From Mauremys mutica (Eukaryota; Chordata; Testudines; Geoemydidae): 64,000 nucleotides of DNA. Each line of letters opens with the position of its first letter. The first letter of the stretch is position 1. Below the pieces are notes generated by a model, which saw only the letters and a program-made list of their open reading frames with translations, ran no database searches and was not told the origin of the DNA. This document shows positions 23,056 through 33,228 of this stretch, one piece after another. The position numbers and the translations under genes were made by a program. Where the stretch lies: NCBI RefSeq assembly GCF_020497125.1, contig NC_059094.1:2211733-2275732 (forward strand), written 5' to 3'.

Positions 23056-23443
23056 TTTGAGCTTGGCAGGGATCAAGAGAAGGGACAGGGCTATTAGAGG
23101 GCAATGCGAGGTGCGTCCGGGGGGTCGGAGATGGGGGAAAGGCCTGAAAAGTTCAGCTACATTAGATCAACTGTGCCAAAGAATCACTGGTTGAAGGGAC
23201 TGAAAGCGCTGAACTGGGGGTGTCACGGAGTGTGGGGGAGTCAGGGCCCCGGGCTCCCTGCGATTCACCTCTCCCCCCTGCGAGACCGAACTGAGCGGGG
23301 AAGTTCGAACCCACCTACATTCCCATGGCTGCCCCAGGGTCCCCCCAGTTATGGGGGAAGAGTTACCCCTGGCCATTCCAGTTTCCTGCCCCCCTGTAGT
23401 TCGAGGGTACTCGAGGGCACTTGCAGGTTGCAGGGGGGAAGGC

Positions 23444-24143
23444 TTATGCCGCCCGTGCCCTTTCCCCACCCCAATACCTCTGGGGTGCGCGCTGGGCTGG
23501 GGCCTTCTCCCCGCGTTCCAGGCTGGGGGGGCTGTGATTCGGGCTCTCTCGGTTCAGAGCCCCCCTTTTGACCCTGGCCTCCCTCTGGACAGGCTCCTCG
23601 GTGCTGGGCAAGGGTCCTACAGCCATTTTTCCCTTGTCCCGGGCCTTCCCCACCCTCTGGCAGGGGACACAAGAGCGGCAGTGCTGCCGGACATGAGCAA
23701 AGACCCCCGGCCAGTAATAGTTCTGTAGCAGCCTCTGCTGGGTACGCCAGGCTCCCTGGTGGCCTGAGGGGGGAATGTCGTGGGCCTGGAGCAGCAGCTG
23801 GTGGCGATACTTTTGGGGAACCACCAGCTGCCTCCTGATCCCCCCTGACTCCATTTTCCCTGGGGGAGCCCATTCTCGGTACAGGAACCCCTTCTCCCAC
23901 AGGAACCTTTTCTGGCTACCTCCCCCCATGGTCTGTCCCCCACCGGGGTTGGCCAGGTCCCCTATCTTCCGCAAGGAGGGGTCTTCCCGCACCACGGCCT
24001 GGAATTCAGCCGCTGGGGCAGGGACGGGGATCTGCTCTCTCTCACCGGCTGGGTCTACGGCCGCAGCCTTTCTGGGCCGTGTACCTGGGCGATCCCTAAC
24101 CACCAGGTCAGGGTCCGGCACCTCGGGAAGAGTACCTTCCCCG
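23444..24143 (-). pseudogene. Gypsy-1 pol fragment: post-protease linker and integrase H2C2 zinc domain
   Basis: Reading leftwards from the MITE, a Pro/Arg-rich linker leads to LVVPQKYRHQLLLQAH, then a GHQGAWRTQQRL helix, then HCRSCVPCQRVGK. His-His-Cys-Cys spacing in this order is the HHCC domain at the start of retroelement integrase, at about 23,655-23,805. After a PLPSTEEP segment the frame loses family resemblance, and the DDE core expected next is absent. The last ~200 bases before the LTR remnant are GC-rich and unassigned. Confidence 0.8.
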
Positions 24144-24576
24144 GTGTCCGGCAGGGGCGGCTCTAGAAAGTAGGCTGCCCCAAGCAGCGCGGTGCGCTGC
24201 GCCGCCCTTCCCCGGTCCCGCGGCGGGTCCCCTCTTCCCGCGGCTCCGGTTGAGCTCCCGCCGGCATGCCTGTGGCAGGTCCACCGGAGCCCGGGACGAG
24301 CGGACCTGCCGCAGGCATGACTGCGGCGGGTGCCGTGATCCCGCGGCTCCGGTGGACCTGCCGCAGGCATGCCTGCGGGAGCTCAACCGGAGCCGCGGGA
24401 AGAGGGGACCCGCCGCAGTCATGCCTGCGGCAGGTCCGCTCGTCCCGGGCTCCGGTGGACCTGCTACAGGCATGCCTGCGGCAGGTCCACCGGAGACAAA
24501 TGCCGCCCCCCCGGGAAAGGGCCGCCCCACGCGCCTGCTTGGCGCGCTGGGGTCTAGAGCCGCCCCTGGTGTCCGG
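24144..24576 (+). mobile_element. hAT-type MITE with perfect 8-bp target duplication
   Basis: The 417-base element (24,152-24,568) has perfect 16-bp inverted ends, CAGGGGCGGCTCTAGA and its complement. It is flanked on both sides by GTGTCCGG (24,144-24,151 and 24,569-24,576). Eight-base duplications with CAGGG-type ends fit the hAT superfamily. The interior is extremely GC-rich and made of alternating direct and inverted copies of a CCTGCGGCAGGTCCACCGG-like motif, so it can fold on itself. It is open in several frames on both strands purely by composition. It sits between the protease and integrase parts of Gypsy-1. Confidence 0.92.
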
Positions 24577-25857
24577 GCACAGTACCCTGCGCCGACTCTG
24601 ACTAGGGTTCATGATCAGGGCACCCCGGGCACTGCTTGGCCAGTCCTCGAGGTCCCCCCCCATTAACACCTCCGTGGGCAAATGTGGGTGTACCCCGACG
24701 TCCTTGGGGCCCTCCTTGGCCCCCCACTTCAGGTATACCCTCGCCACGGGCACCTTGAATGGGGTCCCGATCACACCCCTCAGGGTCAGGTAGGTGTTGG
24801 GCACCATCCAATCTGGGTCCACCACCTCGGGCCGGGCCAGCGTCACCTCTGTGCCTGTGTCCCAGTACCCAGTGACCTTCCTCCCATCCACCTCCAGGGG
24901 AACAAGGCACTCTTTCCGGAGGGGTAGCCCCGTGCCCACCCTGTAAACCAAAAACTCAGGGTTGGGAGCATCCAGCCCCTCGGAGGGGCCGACCCGGGGC
25001 CCCCCTCCCTCCTTCGCAGGTGGTACGCGGCCAGCCCCCCTTTCCTGCGAACGCTGCCCCTCATCCAACTGGGTCTCTACCAAGTTAACCCGGTGTGGGG
25101 TTGGTCTGCTCGGTTTGTCCAGGGGTCTGGGGCACTGGGACCGCAGGTGGCCCCTCTGGCCACAGTGATAGCAGCGCATGTCCCGTTGGTCCCCTCGAAC
25201 CGGTCGGTTGTCCCTGGCGCTGGGCGTTCCCTTCGGGAGGGGGTTCTCCCGATTCCCCTTTTGAGTGGTCTCAGGATGACTCTCTCTCTGCATCGCGATG
25301 GGCCGGTTCCTTTGGGGCTCCTCCCTGCCACCCCCCAACCAGCTCTTCACATAGTCATTGGCCAGCCGCCCTGCATTTCGCGGGTTCTCTGGCTTTTGGT
25401 CCCTTAACCACAGCTTCAGGTCGGATGGGCACCGCTCATACAGCTGTTCCAGCACCAGCAGTCTAATCACGTCCCCTGGTGTCTGGGCCCCATCTGCCCA
25501 CTTGCTGGCGTACCCCTCCATGCGGACGGCTAGCTGCAGATAGGAGACCTCAGGGGTTTTATACTGACTCCGGAACCTCTCCCGGTACATCTCAGGGGTC
25601 AGCCCAAACTCGCGCAGCAGGGCCTGCTTGAATGGTTCGTAGTTCCCTTTCTTCTCCTCTCCCAGCTGGCCGTACAATGCCACGGCTTTGGGGTCCATTA
25701 AGGGGGTGAGAACCCGGAGCCTGTCCGCAGGATCTACCTGGTGCAGCTCGCAGGCCGTCTCAAAGGCACCCAGGAAGTCATCCATGTCCTCCCCCTCCTT
25801 CCGCGGGGCCAGGATGGACTTATCAAAGCTCCATGCAGTCCTGGGCCCCCCCCTCAC
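24577..25857 (-). pseudogene. Gypsy-1 gag capsid (SCAN-like), zinc knuckle and protease
   Basis: Gag builds the particle and the aspartic protease cuts it. From 25,857 the frame gives a capsid-like region, with residues about 85-173 matching the SCAN fold pattern (MYRERF, LLVLEQLYERCPSDLKLWLRD). A zinc knuckle CYHCGQRGHLRSQC follows at residues 229-242, then an aspartic protease with the catalytic DTG at about 24,853-24,861 (YWDTGTEVTLA). The frame is intact to the MITE edge. It is out of frame with the coiled-coil segment upstream (25,823-26,080), so a frameshift lies near 25,840. SCAN domains of vertebrate zinc-finger proteins are thought to derive from Gmr1-like gag. Confidence 0.88.
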
Positions 25858-26597
25858 TCACCGCCACCTGGGGTCTGCTGCCCCCCTGCCTTGCAAGGTC
25901 CAGCTCATGTTGACACTGTCGCTTTTTCTCCTCCAGCTCCTGCTCCCTCTGTCGCGCCTCATGTTCCCTCTGTTTCTCCTCATGCTCCCTCTGTCTCACT
26001 TCATGTTCCCTCTGTTCCTTACGATCCTCCAGCTCCCTCAGTTTTCGCTCCTTCTCCCATTCCAGCCGCTTCCGCTCCACGGAGGTCGAGCGTCGCCGGG
26101 ACGATCCCCTGCTCGGGGGTGAGCTTCGCCGGGAGGGTCCCCTGCTGGTCGGGGGGGATCACGGTGCCCTCGGTAGTCACTGGGCTCCTCCTCCCCCTCC
26201 CGCTAGGCCTAGGTCTGGGGGGTCTCGGGGAGGCCTCAGCAGCCGGCTGACCACTCCCAGCGGGGACAGACGCTGGTGCCTGCGCTGCATCTTCCAGGCT
26301 GCTTCCCTCAGAGACAGGGATCGGTTCATTCCTGCGATCTTCCTCCTCCAGCTGGGCAATCAGCTGGTCCTTGGTGAGCTTCCCACTGTGCAGCCCCCTC
26401 CGCTTGCACAGCTCCACCAGGTCGCACTTGCGCTGCTTGGTATACATCTCCCTGCTGGCCACTCGCAGGCCGGGGTGCTCGCCGCTCCCCACGGGTTCCA
26501 GGGGGACCCCTAGGGTGCCAGTCCTTGAGGTCATCCCCCTCTCTGCCAGGGTCGAGCTGCAGACTCCTCCGCCCCTGGGACCGCTCGCTGTGATCAC
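25823..26597 (-). pseudogene. Gypsy-1 gag N-terminus: SAP-like motif and coiled coil
   Basis: The frame from 26,597 contains TKQRKCDLVELCKRRGLHSG plus LTKDQLIAQLEE at about 26,340-26,456, which has the two-helix pattern of a SAP DNA-binding motif. A Pro-rich stretch follows and the frame ends at 26,019. A second frame (26,080-25,823) continues with a strongly charged repeat of REHE/RQRE blocks, a probable coiled coil. The switch between frames near 26,085 and again near 25,840 shows at least two frameshifts. A SAP-like motif in gag might help chromatin attachment (inference). Confidence 0.72.
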
Positions 26598-26731
26598 CCG
26601 GAGGACCCTGTCACTGCAAAGTCCTTCTCTCTGGTCACACTCTGCTAGGGGTTAATCACCCTGCAATCGCCCCTACGTTCTACTGCTCCCCAGTCACTTA
26701 CTGCAGGAAGCGCCGTCCACAGGGTGCAGTC

Positions 26732-26750
26732 GATCCCACCTCTGCCACCA
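26732..26750 (-). other. Gypsy-1 primer binding site (tRNA-Leu-like)
   Basis: On the minus strand the 19 bases after the LTR begin TGGTGGCAGAGGTGGGATC. This is complementary, with about two mismatches by memory, to the 3' end of vertebrate tRNA-Leu. Gypsy-2 has a similar site at 58,177. Confidence 0.65.
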
Positions 26751-26752
26751 GT

Positions 26753-27080
26753 TGTCATGGAGTGTGGGGGAGTCAGGGCCCTGCACTCCCGGACTCCCTG
26801 TGATTCACCAGGACTCTCAGCCAGCCAGTAAAGCAGACGGTTTATTTAGACGACAGGAACACAGTCCAGGACAGGGTCTTGCAGGCACAGATAACAGGAT
26901 CCCCCCTGTGAGGTCCATCTTGGGGGTCCCAGGAGCCCCCCCACGGGCCCCATTGGGGATCAGAGCCCTGTCTGTCCTTCCCTCCTTTCCCCAGCCAGCT
27001 CCAGTCTGCCCAGCCCCTCCTCCCGGGCCAGGCGGTCACCTGACCCCTTTGGATGAAAACTATGCCACTGAAGTCTCACA
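26753..27080 (-). repeat. Gypsy-1 5' LTR
   Basis: Starts TGTCATGGAGTGTGGGGG directly after the primer site and shares its first ~300 bases with the solo LTRs at 39,118 and 54,011. TTTATTTAG near 26,840 gives AATAAA on the element strand. The distal edge is approximate because homology to the other LTRs fades near 27,050. Confidence 0.75.
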
Positions 27081-27218
27081 GAACCTGTGCAGGGAAGAGC
27101 CGCCTAAACTCGCTGTGCTGCTGTGAGGGAGCAGGGAGCGGGGCGGATTTGACCTGGGAATGTTGCCGGGGAGTTACATTGGGGATGAGAAGGAATCTAT
27201 CTGAGCTGTAACCTGAGC

Positions 27219-27244
27219 CGGGGGGGGGGGGCGGGGGCGGGGGA
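27219..27244 (+). other. G-run, possible G-quadruplex
   Basis: A run of about 13 G followed by GCGGGGGCGGGGG. Four G-tracts within 26 bases could form a quadruplex. It is also a likely assembly error site. Confidence 0.4.
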
Positions 27245-27359
27245 GAAATCACACCTTCTGCCTGGGAGACTGAACAAAGGAGAGGAGGAGCGAGGGGAGG
27301 GGGGAGAAAGCTGCTGGAGGGATTTTTAATTTCAGTTTTTGGCTGGGTGGTGCTCTAAG

Positions 27360-27545
27360 CTCCCTGAACCCCCCCCCCCAGAAAGACTTGATTGAGGGGT
27401 CCTGGTTGTGCCTACAAGCTCTGCTGTAGACTGTGTTCCTATTGTCCAATGAACCTTCCGTTTTACTGGCTGGCTGAAAGTCACAGTGAATCCCAGGAAG
27501 AAGGGTGCAGGGCTCTGAGTCCCCGACAGTCCGGGACAGATGCAC
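27360..27545 (+). repeat. LTR fragment inverted relative to the Gypsy-1 5' LTR
   Basis: The reverse complement of this stretch reads like the LTR at 26,753, with CAGAGCCCTGCACCC, CAGCCAGCCAGTAAAAC and GGAACACAGTCTAC in order. It therefore has the opposite orientation and faces the Gypsy-1 LTR across ~280 bases. It is more diverged and has no termini. No internal sequence can be assigned to it. Confidence 0.6.
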
Positions 27546-27944
27546 AGACCTTGCCCTGGCTCTCTTCACAGGACTGAATTTCACCCCTGTAAGGGGTACA
27601 AGGAAATAATTGGCTGAAGGCCTTTTTCTCTTTGGATGTCTGGCTAGTGGGAAAAAACTATGGGGATTTTTAACCTCTTTCTCTCCCATGACTGGGGCGT
27701 CAGTGATGCAGAGACGTACAGATGCATTGTTTTAAGCATAAGGCTACTAGGTACTGGGGATTGCAGAGTGCCCCAAATAAAGGGGCACCGGGTCCTGGGA
27801 GGGACATGGGGACGGGCCCAAGCGGTAATGGGCCATCGGCCTGCAGGGGTGCTTTGGAGGCTGGAGAGCTAATTTCCAGAAGAAACCAGCAGGAGGCGCC
27901 GCAGGGGGTGAGGCTACACCGTGTTAGAGGAATTTTTGGAAAAC
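27546..27944. other. Unassigned sequence between LTR fragment and arm B
   Basis: GC-moderate sequence containing CAAATAAAGGGGC (polyadenylation-like, near 27,773). It may be the outer part of the inverted LTR or its leader. No coding signal is seen. Confidence 0.35.
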
Positions 27945-28367
27945 CCTTGACTCATCTAAGAAGAGTCATCACTCAAGAAATGGACACACCCTATAACTAC
28001 TCAAAATGAGATCATAAAGCTACTGGCAACAAAAGTCAAACAGAAGATTGTGGCAGATCTGAAGTCAGAAGTCAGCAAGCTCTTATTCTGGACTGCACAC
28101 CTGACATCAGCCGGAACGAACAAACGGCTTTAATGGTGCCTGTTGTAACAGCTACAGAAGTTAGTGAAAAATGTCCCTGCAACTGTTATTGTCAGAGAGC
28201 ATTTCTGGACTTTATTGCCACTGATGCTACTACAGGAGCATATGACAAATATGCTTCTTAAGAAACTGGAAGATACGGGAATTGTGCTAGTTGACATGAG
28301 AGATTTGGGCTACGATACTGGTGCCAACATGCGAAGCAAGAACAGAGGAGCGCAGACACGGATCTGA
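27945..28367 (+). pseudogene. hAT transposase relic (DUF4371 type), arm B
   Basis: Broken frames read EIIKLLATKVKQKIVADLK, LLKKLEDTGIVLVDM and YDTGANMRSK. This follows the start of the hAT catalytic region in ZMYM1/DUF4371-like transposases, including the first catalytic Asp area and the YDxAxNM box. Stops occur near 28,125 and 28,145. The copy in arm C extends further upstream, whereas here everything before the CATCTAAGAAG point is absent. Confidence 0.72.
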
Positions 28368-28465
28368 GAGTTAAAGCCTCGAGCTCTTTTTGTCCCATGC
28401 ATTTCTATTCATTGAACTTGGTGTTCAGTGATGCAGCATCGCCATCTAGTGACGCTACTGAATAC

Positions 28466-28625
28466 TTGTGGCACCTTAGAGTCGAACAAATGTGTTTGCG
28501 CATAAGCTTCCGTGGGCTACATCGGATGCATAGAATGGAACATATAGTAAGGAGATATAGACGTACATAGAGCATGAAAAGGTGAGGGGGTTTCCTGCCC
28601 ACTCTAAGAGGCTAATTCATGAACA
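28466..28625 (+). repeat. Dispersed repeat, arm B copy
   Basis: Contains CTTGTGGCACCTTAGAGTCG and CATAAGCTTCCGTGGGCTAC. The short ACCCACTT segment present in arm C is missing. It matches 9,516-9,675 inverted and marks the outer end of the satellite domain. Confidence 0.65.
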
Positions 28626-28729
28626 CGAGCTCTTCTTAGTAGGAGGGGGGAAAGCTTTTGAAGCGATACTTGATAGCCCATTTCAGACACTTTCATAACA
28701 AGGTGTGAGGTTTAATCATTTCATTACTT

Positions 28730-31700
28730 AGTCTAAACGTTCCATAATACAGATAGAGAGACCTAAGTACACAATGACGCTAAAGGCATGATGAAAACCA
28801 ACCCTTCTGTAGGAAATCATGGCTCCAGTGAAGTCGATGGCAAAATCCGTCCTTTTGCTTATTTCCTACCCCCAACATTTTCTGGCTTCTCCTTTTTGTC
28901 GAAACGCTCCCTACCAAGTCACCAGGAGGAAAACCGAAATAGTTTCGCAAAAGCATACCATGAGAAAGTTGTCTCTAGCCCTGATCAGGAATGAATTTCG
29001 AAGTCTGACGGCGTGAGTAGTCACCCCCGAAAGTTTACTCGTCTGTCCCAGGATTCATTCTCTCTTTTCTCAGTTTGCTAATTTTCACAACGCGATCGCT
29101 ACCAAACTACCAGGAGACAGTGATCATGGCTTTTACAGCAAACCTTCCATGAGTAATTTGTCACTAGCACTGATGAGGAATGACTTTCTCATTTGGTAAT
29201 TTTTTCAGACCCGAGCTCTACCAAACCAGCAGCAGTTTATCCTAAAGATTTCTAGAGTAAAATTCTGCAAGAAGTCATGATTAGCACGGGTCAGGCATGA
29301 CGGTCATAGTTTTAGTTTTTTCGTGAGCCAGTCTTTAACAAAGAAGCAGGGGAGAATACTAATGGCTTCGAAGGCCCATGCCATGAAAATTTTTGTCACT
29401 GCTCATTTTGAGTATTTTTCACGAACCGAGCTCTACACAACTACCAGGAAGGAAACTGAAAAGTTTGTAGAGGATGATTCCATGAGAAGTTTATCACTAG
29501 CATTAGACAGCTGCAATGAAACCTATGACTTCACCCACTTTGTCGTGCTAATAGCACGGATCTAACAACACTGCATACAGCAAACTTTAAGCCTTTTTTC
29601 TGAAACAGCATTATCCTTTTGAAAAGTAATTTTCTGCTTTTCTAGGTCAGTTATCCTGCTTTTGAAATTAATCCAGCTTGTCTTGTTTCATGCTTTCAGT
29701 ACCTAGTCTAAACTTTCCATAATACAGCTAGAGAGACCTAAGGACACCGACTAAAGACTAAAAGGATGATGAAAACTAACCCCGCTGTGGGAAAGCATGG
29801 CTCCAGTGAAGTCGATGTCATCATTCGCCCTTTTGCTTATTTCTTTCTGGCTTTTGGGGAACCACTCTGTACCCAGTCACCAGGAGACATTCTTTCGTGA
29901 GCACTGTTAGTAATAAATGGCTCAAGAAAACATCATATAAAAGCCATTACGATGTAGTTCTCTTGCTTTGGAAGAGATCGGTTGGTGAGAATGACGAAAA
30001 AGAGAAGTTTGTTCCTGATCTGTGCTAGGGACAAATTACTCATAGAATCATTCTACAAAAACCACGAGTATGCACCGATAATGGTTTAGAAGAGATCGGT
30101 TCAAGAGAAAGACGAAAAGTGAGACACGCATTCTTGAGCTGTGCTACAGAAAAATTCCTCAAGGAACCCTCGTCTAAAAGCTTAGAAGATGCACTGCTGG
30201 TGTTTCTATTTCATTATTTCTGAGCTATTCTAGGGATAAATTTCTAAATGACGCATGCTTTAAAAGCCATTAGCGCCAAGGCTAATGGTTTGGACGAGAT
30301 CTGTTCGTGAGATCAAAAGAGAACTTGATCGGTGAGCTGTGCCAGAGATACACTTCTCTAGGAATCTTCCTTTTTACTATATTAGGGATGCACTGCTAAT
30401 GGCTTTCGAGAGGTCTGATTGTGAGAAAGAGAAAAAATGAGAAATTCATTCCTGAGCTGTGCTACTGACAAACTTGTAAAGGAAGCATGCTTGAAAAGCC
30501 ATGAGCATGCAGTGCTAACGATTTGGAAGAGATATGTTCATGAAAAAAATGAGCAGTTAATGAATGAGCTGTGCTAGGGGGAAACTTCTCTGGGGAATCG
30601 TCCTTTGAAAAGCAATCGGCTGCACGGCTAATGGCTTTGTAGAGGTTTGTTTGCGAGACAGATTGAAAAACGAGACATTAATTCCTGAGCTATGCTATTG
30701 ACAAATTTATCAAGGAATCATGCCGCAAACACCATTTGGATGCACTGCTAATGGTTTGTAAGCGAGGGGTTCGTTAGGAAGACAAAAAAAGAGAATTTTG
30801 TTCCTGATCTGTCCTAAGGCTGAGTTTCGCAAGGAATAATGCTTCAAAAAAGCCGTTCGGCTGAGCTGCTAATGGTTTGGAACTTAGCTATTCATGACAC
30901 AGCGGACAAATGAACAATTCATTCGTGAGCTTTGCTAGTGATAAATAGCTCAAGAAAACTAAAAGCAATTACGATTTACTTCTCCAAGTTTGGAAGAGCT
31001 CTGTTCGGGACACAGACGAAAAAGCTGCTTTTGTTCCTGAGCTGAGACAGAGACAAACGTCTCACGGAATAACGGTTCAAAAGCTGTGAGGCTGCACTGC
31101 TAATGGTTTGGAAGAGACCGTTTCAAGAGAAATAGGACAAATGAGAAAGTTATTCCTGATTTTTTGCTACGGACAAATTTCTCAAGGAACTCTCGTCTAG
31201 AAACCTGTAAGATGCATTGCTAGTGTTTACTAAGAGACGGGATGGTGAGAAAGACAAAAGAGTAGTTCATTATTTCTGAGCTGTGCTAGGGATAAATTGC
31301 TCAAGCAATCATGCTTTAAAAGCCTTTAGGCTGCATAGCTAACGGTTTGGAAGAGATCTGTTCAGAAGAGAAATTCATTATAATCTTCTCTAGGTAGCTG
31401 CCTTTTAAAAACATTAAGATGCACTGAGCTCTGCTACTGACAGATTTCTCAGGGACATACTTGAAAGGCCACTAGCAAGCACTGCTGCTGATTTGGAAGT
31501 GAAATGTTCATGACAAAGCGAAAAAAAGGCTATTCTCCGAGTGCTAAATGTCTCAAGGAACCATCATCTAAAAGCCATTAGGATTTACTAACATTTTTTA
31601 TTTAATTTTTTTAGATTTTCGTGAGAAAGACGAAAAAGAGAATTTTGTTCCTGATCTGAGGAAGGCACAAATGTCTCAAGGAATCACGAATCAAAAGCCA

Positions 31701-32385
31701 CGAGGATGCACTGCTTATGGTTTGGAAGAGGTCTGTTCATGAGCTCAGACGAGAAATTCATTGGTGAGCTGTGATCACCGTCTCTAGGAATGTTCCTTTT
31801 ATAACCAGTTGGATGCAGTCCTATTGACTTCTAAGAGATTTGTTTGTGAGAAAGAGGAAAAATGAAAGCCCTTTTTCTCTGAAAGAGCGTTAACCTTCTG
31901 AAAAGTAATTTTCTGTTTTTGTCGGTCAGTCTTCCTTTAAAAACAAATCCTGTGCGTTTCCTTACATTTTCCTTATCATGGCATTACACGTGTTTGAGCA
32001 GCTTGTCTTGTTTTCAGGCTTTCATTGCCAAGGTTAAATGTCCCGTAATACAGCTAGCGTGTTGAAGGACGCCGCTGAGGCTAAGGGATAAAGAGCACTA
32101 ACCTCTCCTTCTGTGTGAAATCATGGCTCCAGTGAAGTCGATTTCAAAGTTCGCCCTTTGGCTTATTTCCTGCCGAGAGTCACCACGAGGGAATCTGAAA
32201 TTCTTTCGGGCGATCATACCGTGTGACATTTTTCTCTAGCCTTGATCAGGAATGAATTTCGAAGGCTGACGGAGTAAGTCTCCAATAAGTCGGCCACAAC
32301 ACCCGATCTCCACCAAACCAGCAGCAGCTAATCCTAACGACTGTTAGCGTAACATTCCAAAATACGTCTGTCACTAGCCCTGTGG
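28730..32385 (+). repeat. Satellite domain of arm B, ~118-bp monomers
   Basis: About 25-30 degenerate monomers. GCACTGCTAATGG-type boxes recur every 115-122 bases, for example near 30,386, 30,508, 30,622, 30,738 and 30,861. Three ~150-base blocks containing GGCTCCAGTGAAGTCGAT sit near 28,820, 29,800 and 32,120. It is longer than the A and C versions by ~0.7 kb, mainly between 30,500 and 31,500, consistent with monomer gain here or loss elsewhere. Confidence 0.82.
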
Positions 32386-33130
32386 TGGGGCTGAGGTGGG
32401 CTAGAAGGAAAATTTGGGGGACTACGTCAGAGGTGGGAGAGTGGAGCCGGGCAGTCGGCGGCAGCTGGTGCCACGGGGCGGGTGGCTGCAGCGCTGTGGT
32501 CTCCTCAGCATGCGGCCGCCCTTCGACTGCTTGCAGCCCTTAGGAGCTGCAGAGCCGTTGGGGAGCAGGGGCCAGAGTGGGTCAGTCGGGGTTGCTGTGA
32601 GGAGACTTGGATCTTCTACCTGCCCTGGGCAGTGAACCTCAATGTGTGGAGACCTGATCTGTGGTCTTCTCTTGGCACCCCAGCCCCTTGCTCGGGCTCA
32701 GGTCTGCCCTGCTGCTGGCGTAGGGCTGCCAGATCTCCGCTGAAAAACGGCACCTGCAGGGTCCGCTCAGTAGTGCCGAGTAACCTTCCACAATCGGGCA
32801 GGAAGAGCAGCTGCTGCTGGAGCAGCACTCAGGAACAGCCCAGCTCAGTCAGAGAGAGGTACAGGTGGGCTGCACTCGTGGGAGGGAACCTGAAGTGCAA
32901 AACATTTGCAGAGCAAGGCATGTGGCCAGGTCACTTCCAAGACCCCCTTTCCAGGTTCCTTTGTTCTCCGCTCCTGGAGCACGGGTCTCCCTCCCACATC
33001 CTGCTCCAGTCACACACAATTCAACCCTGGGAGAACAGCTGTACCTCCAGCGTCCTGCCCCACTCTCACACACACACATCCCGAGCTTGCGAGAACAGCT
33101 GTACCTCCAGCGTCCTGCCCTAGTCAACCC
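32386..33130 (+). repeat. GC-rich LTR-like block with minisatellite, arm B
   Basis: Matches 48,020-48,600 of arm C (GGGGACTACGTCAGAGGTGG, GGCAGCTGGTGCCACGGGG), then ~60-bp repeats with AGAACAGCTGTACCTCCAGC at 33,030 and 33,090. In C these repeats occur on both sides of retroviral internal sequence, whereas in B only one set exists. The open frames here are in a high-GC context and change between copies, so I do not call a gene. Confidence 0.55.
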
Positions 33131-33228
33131 CCACAACTGTGCTCTCCCTCCCGCTTCCGACCACGGTCATACACATCCAGCGCACATCCAGCGCACATCC
33201 CTCCTCATCCTACCCCACTTACCGCTTG

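Larger units (their letters stand above)
23221..27080 (-). mobile_element. Gypsy-1: Ty3/Gypsy (Gmr1-like) retrotransposon, decayed
   Basis: From the right (5') side it contains an LTR, a tRNA-Leu-like primer site, gag with SAP, coiled-coil, SCAN-like and zinc-knuckle regions, protease, and the zinc-binding head of integrase. It ends at a TGTCACGGAGTGTGGGG stretch (23,221 onward) matching the first ~48 bases of the other LTR, so the 3' LTR is mostly lost. The integrase core, reverse transcriptase and RNase H are missing. A MITE (24,152-24,568) splits it. Protease is followed by integrase with no RT between, which fits the Gmr1-type pol order. Confidence 0.82.

Noticed and set aside
23349..24530. 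Several long open frames on both strands around the GC-rich MITE
   Set aside because: Very high GC removes stop codons in all frames. Only the minus-strand Gypsy gag-protease and integrase-zinc frames show domain motifs.
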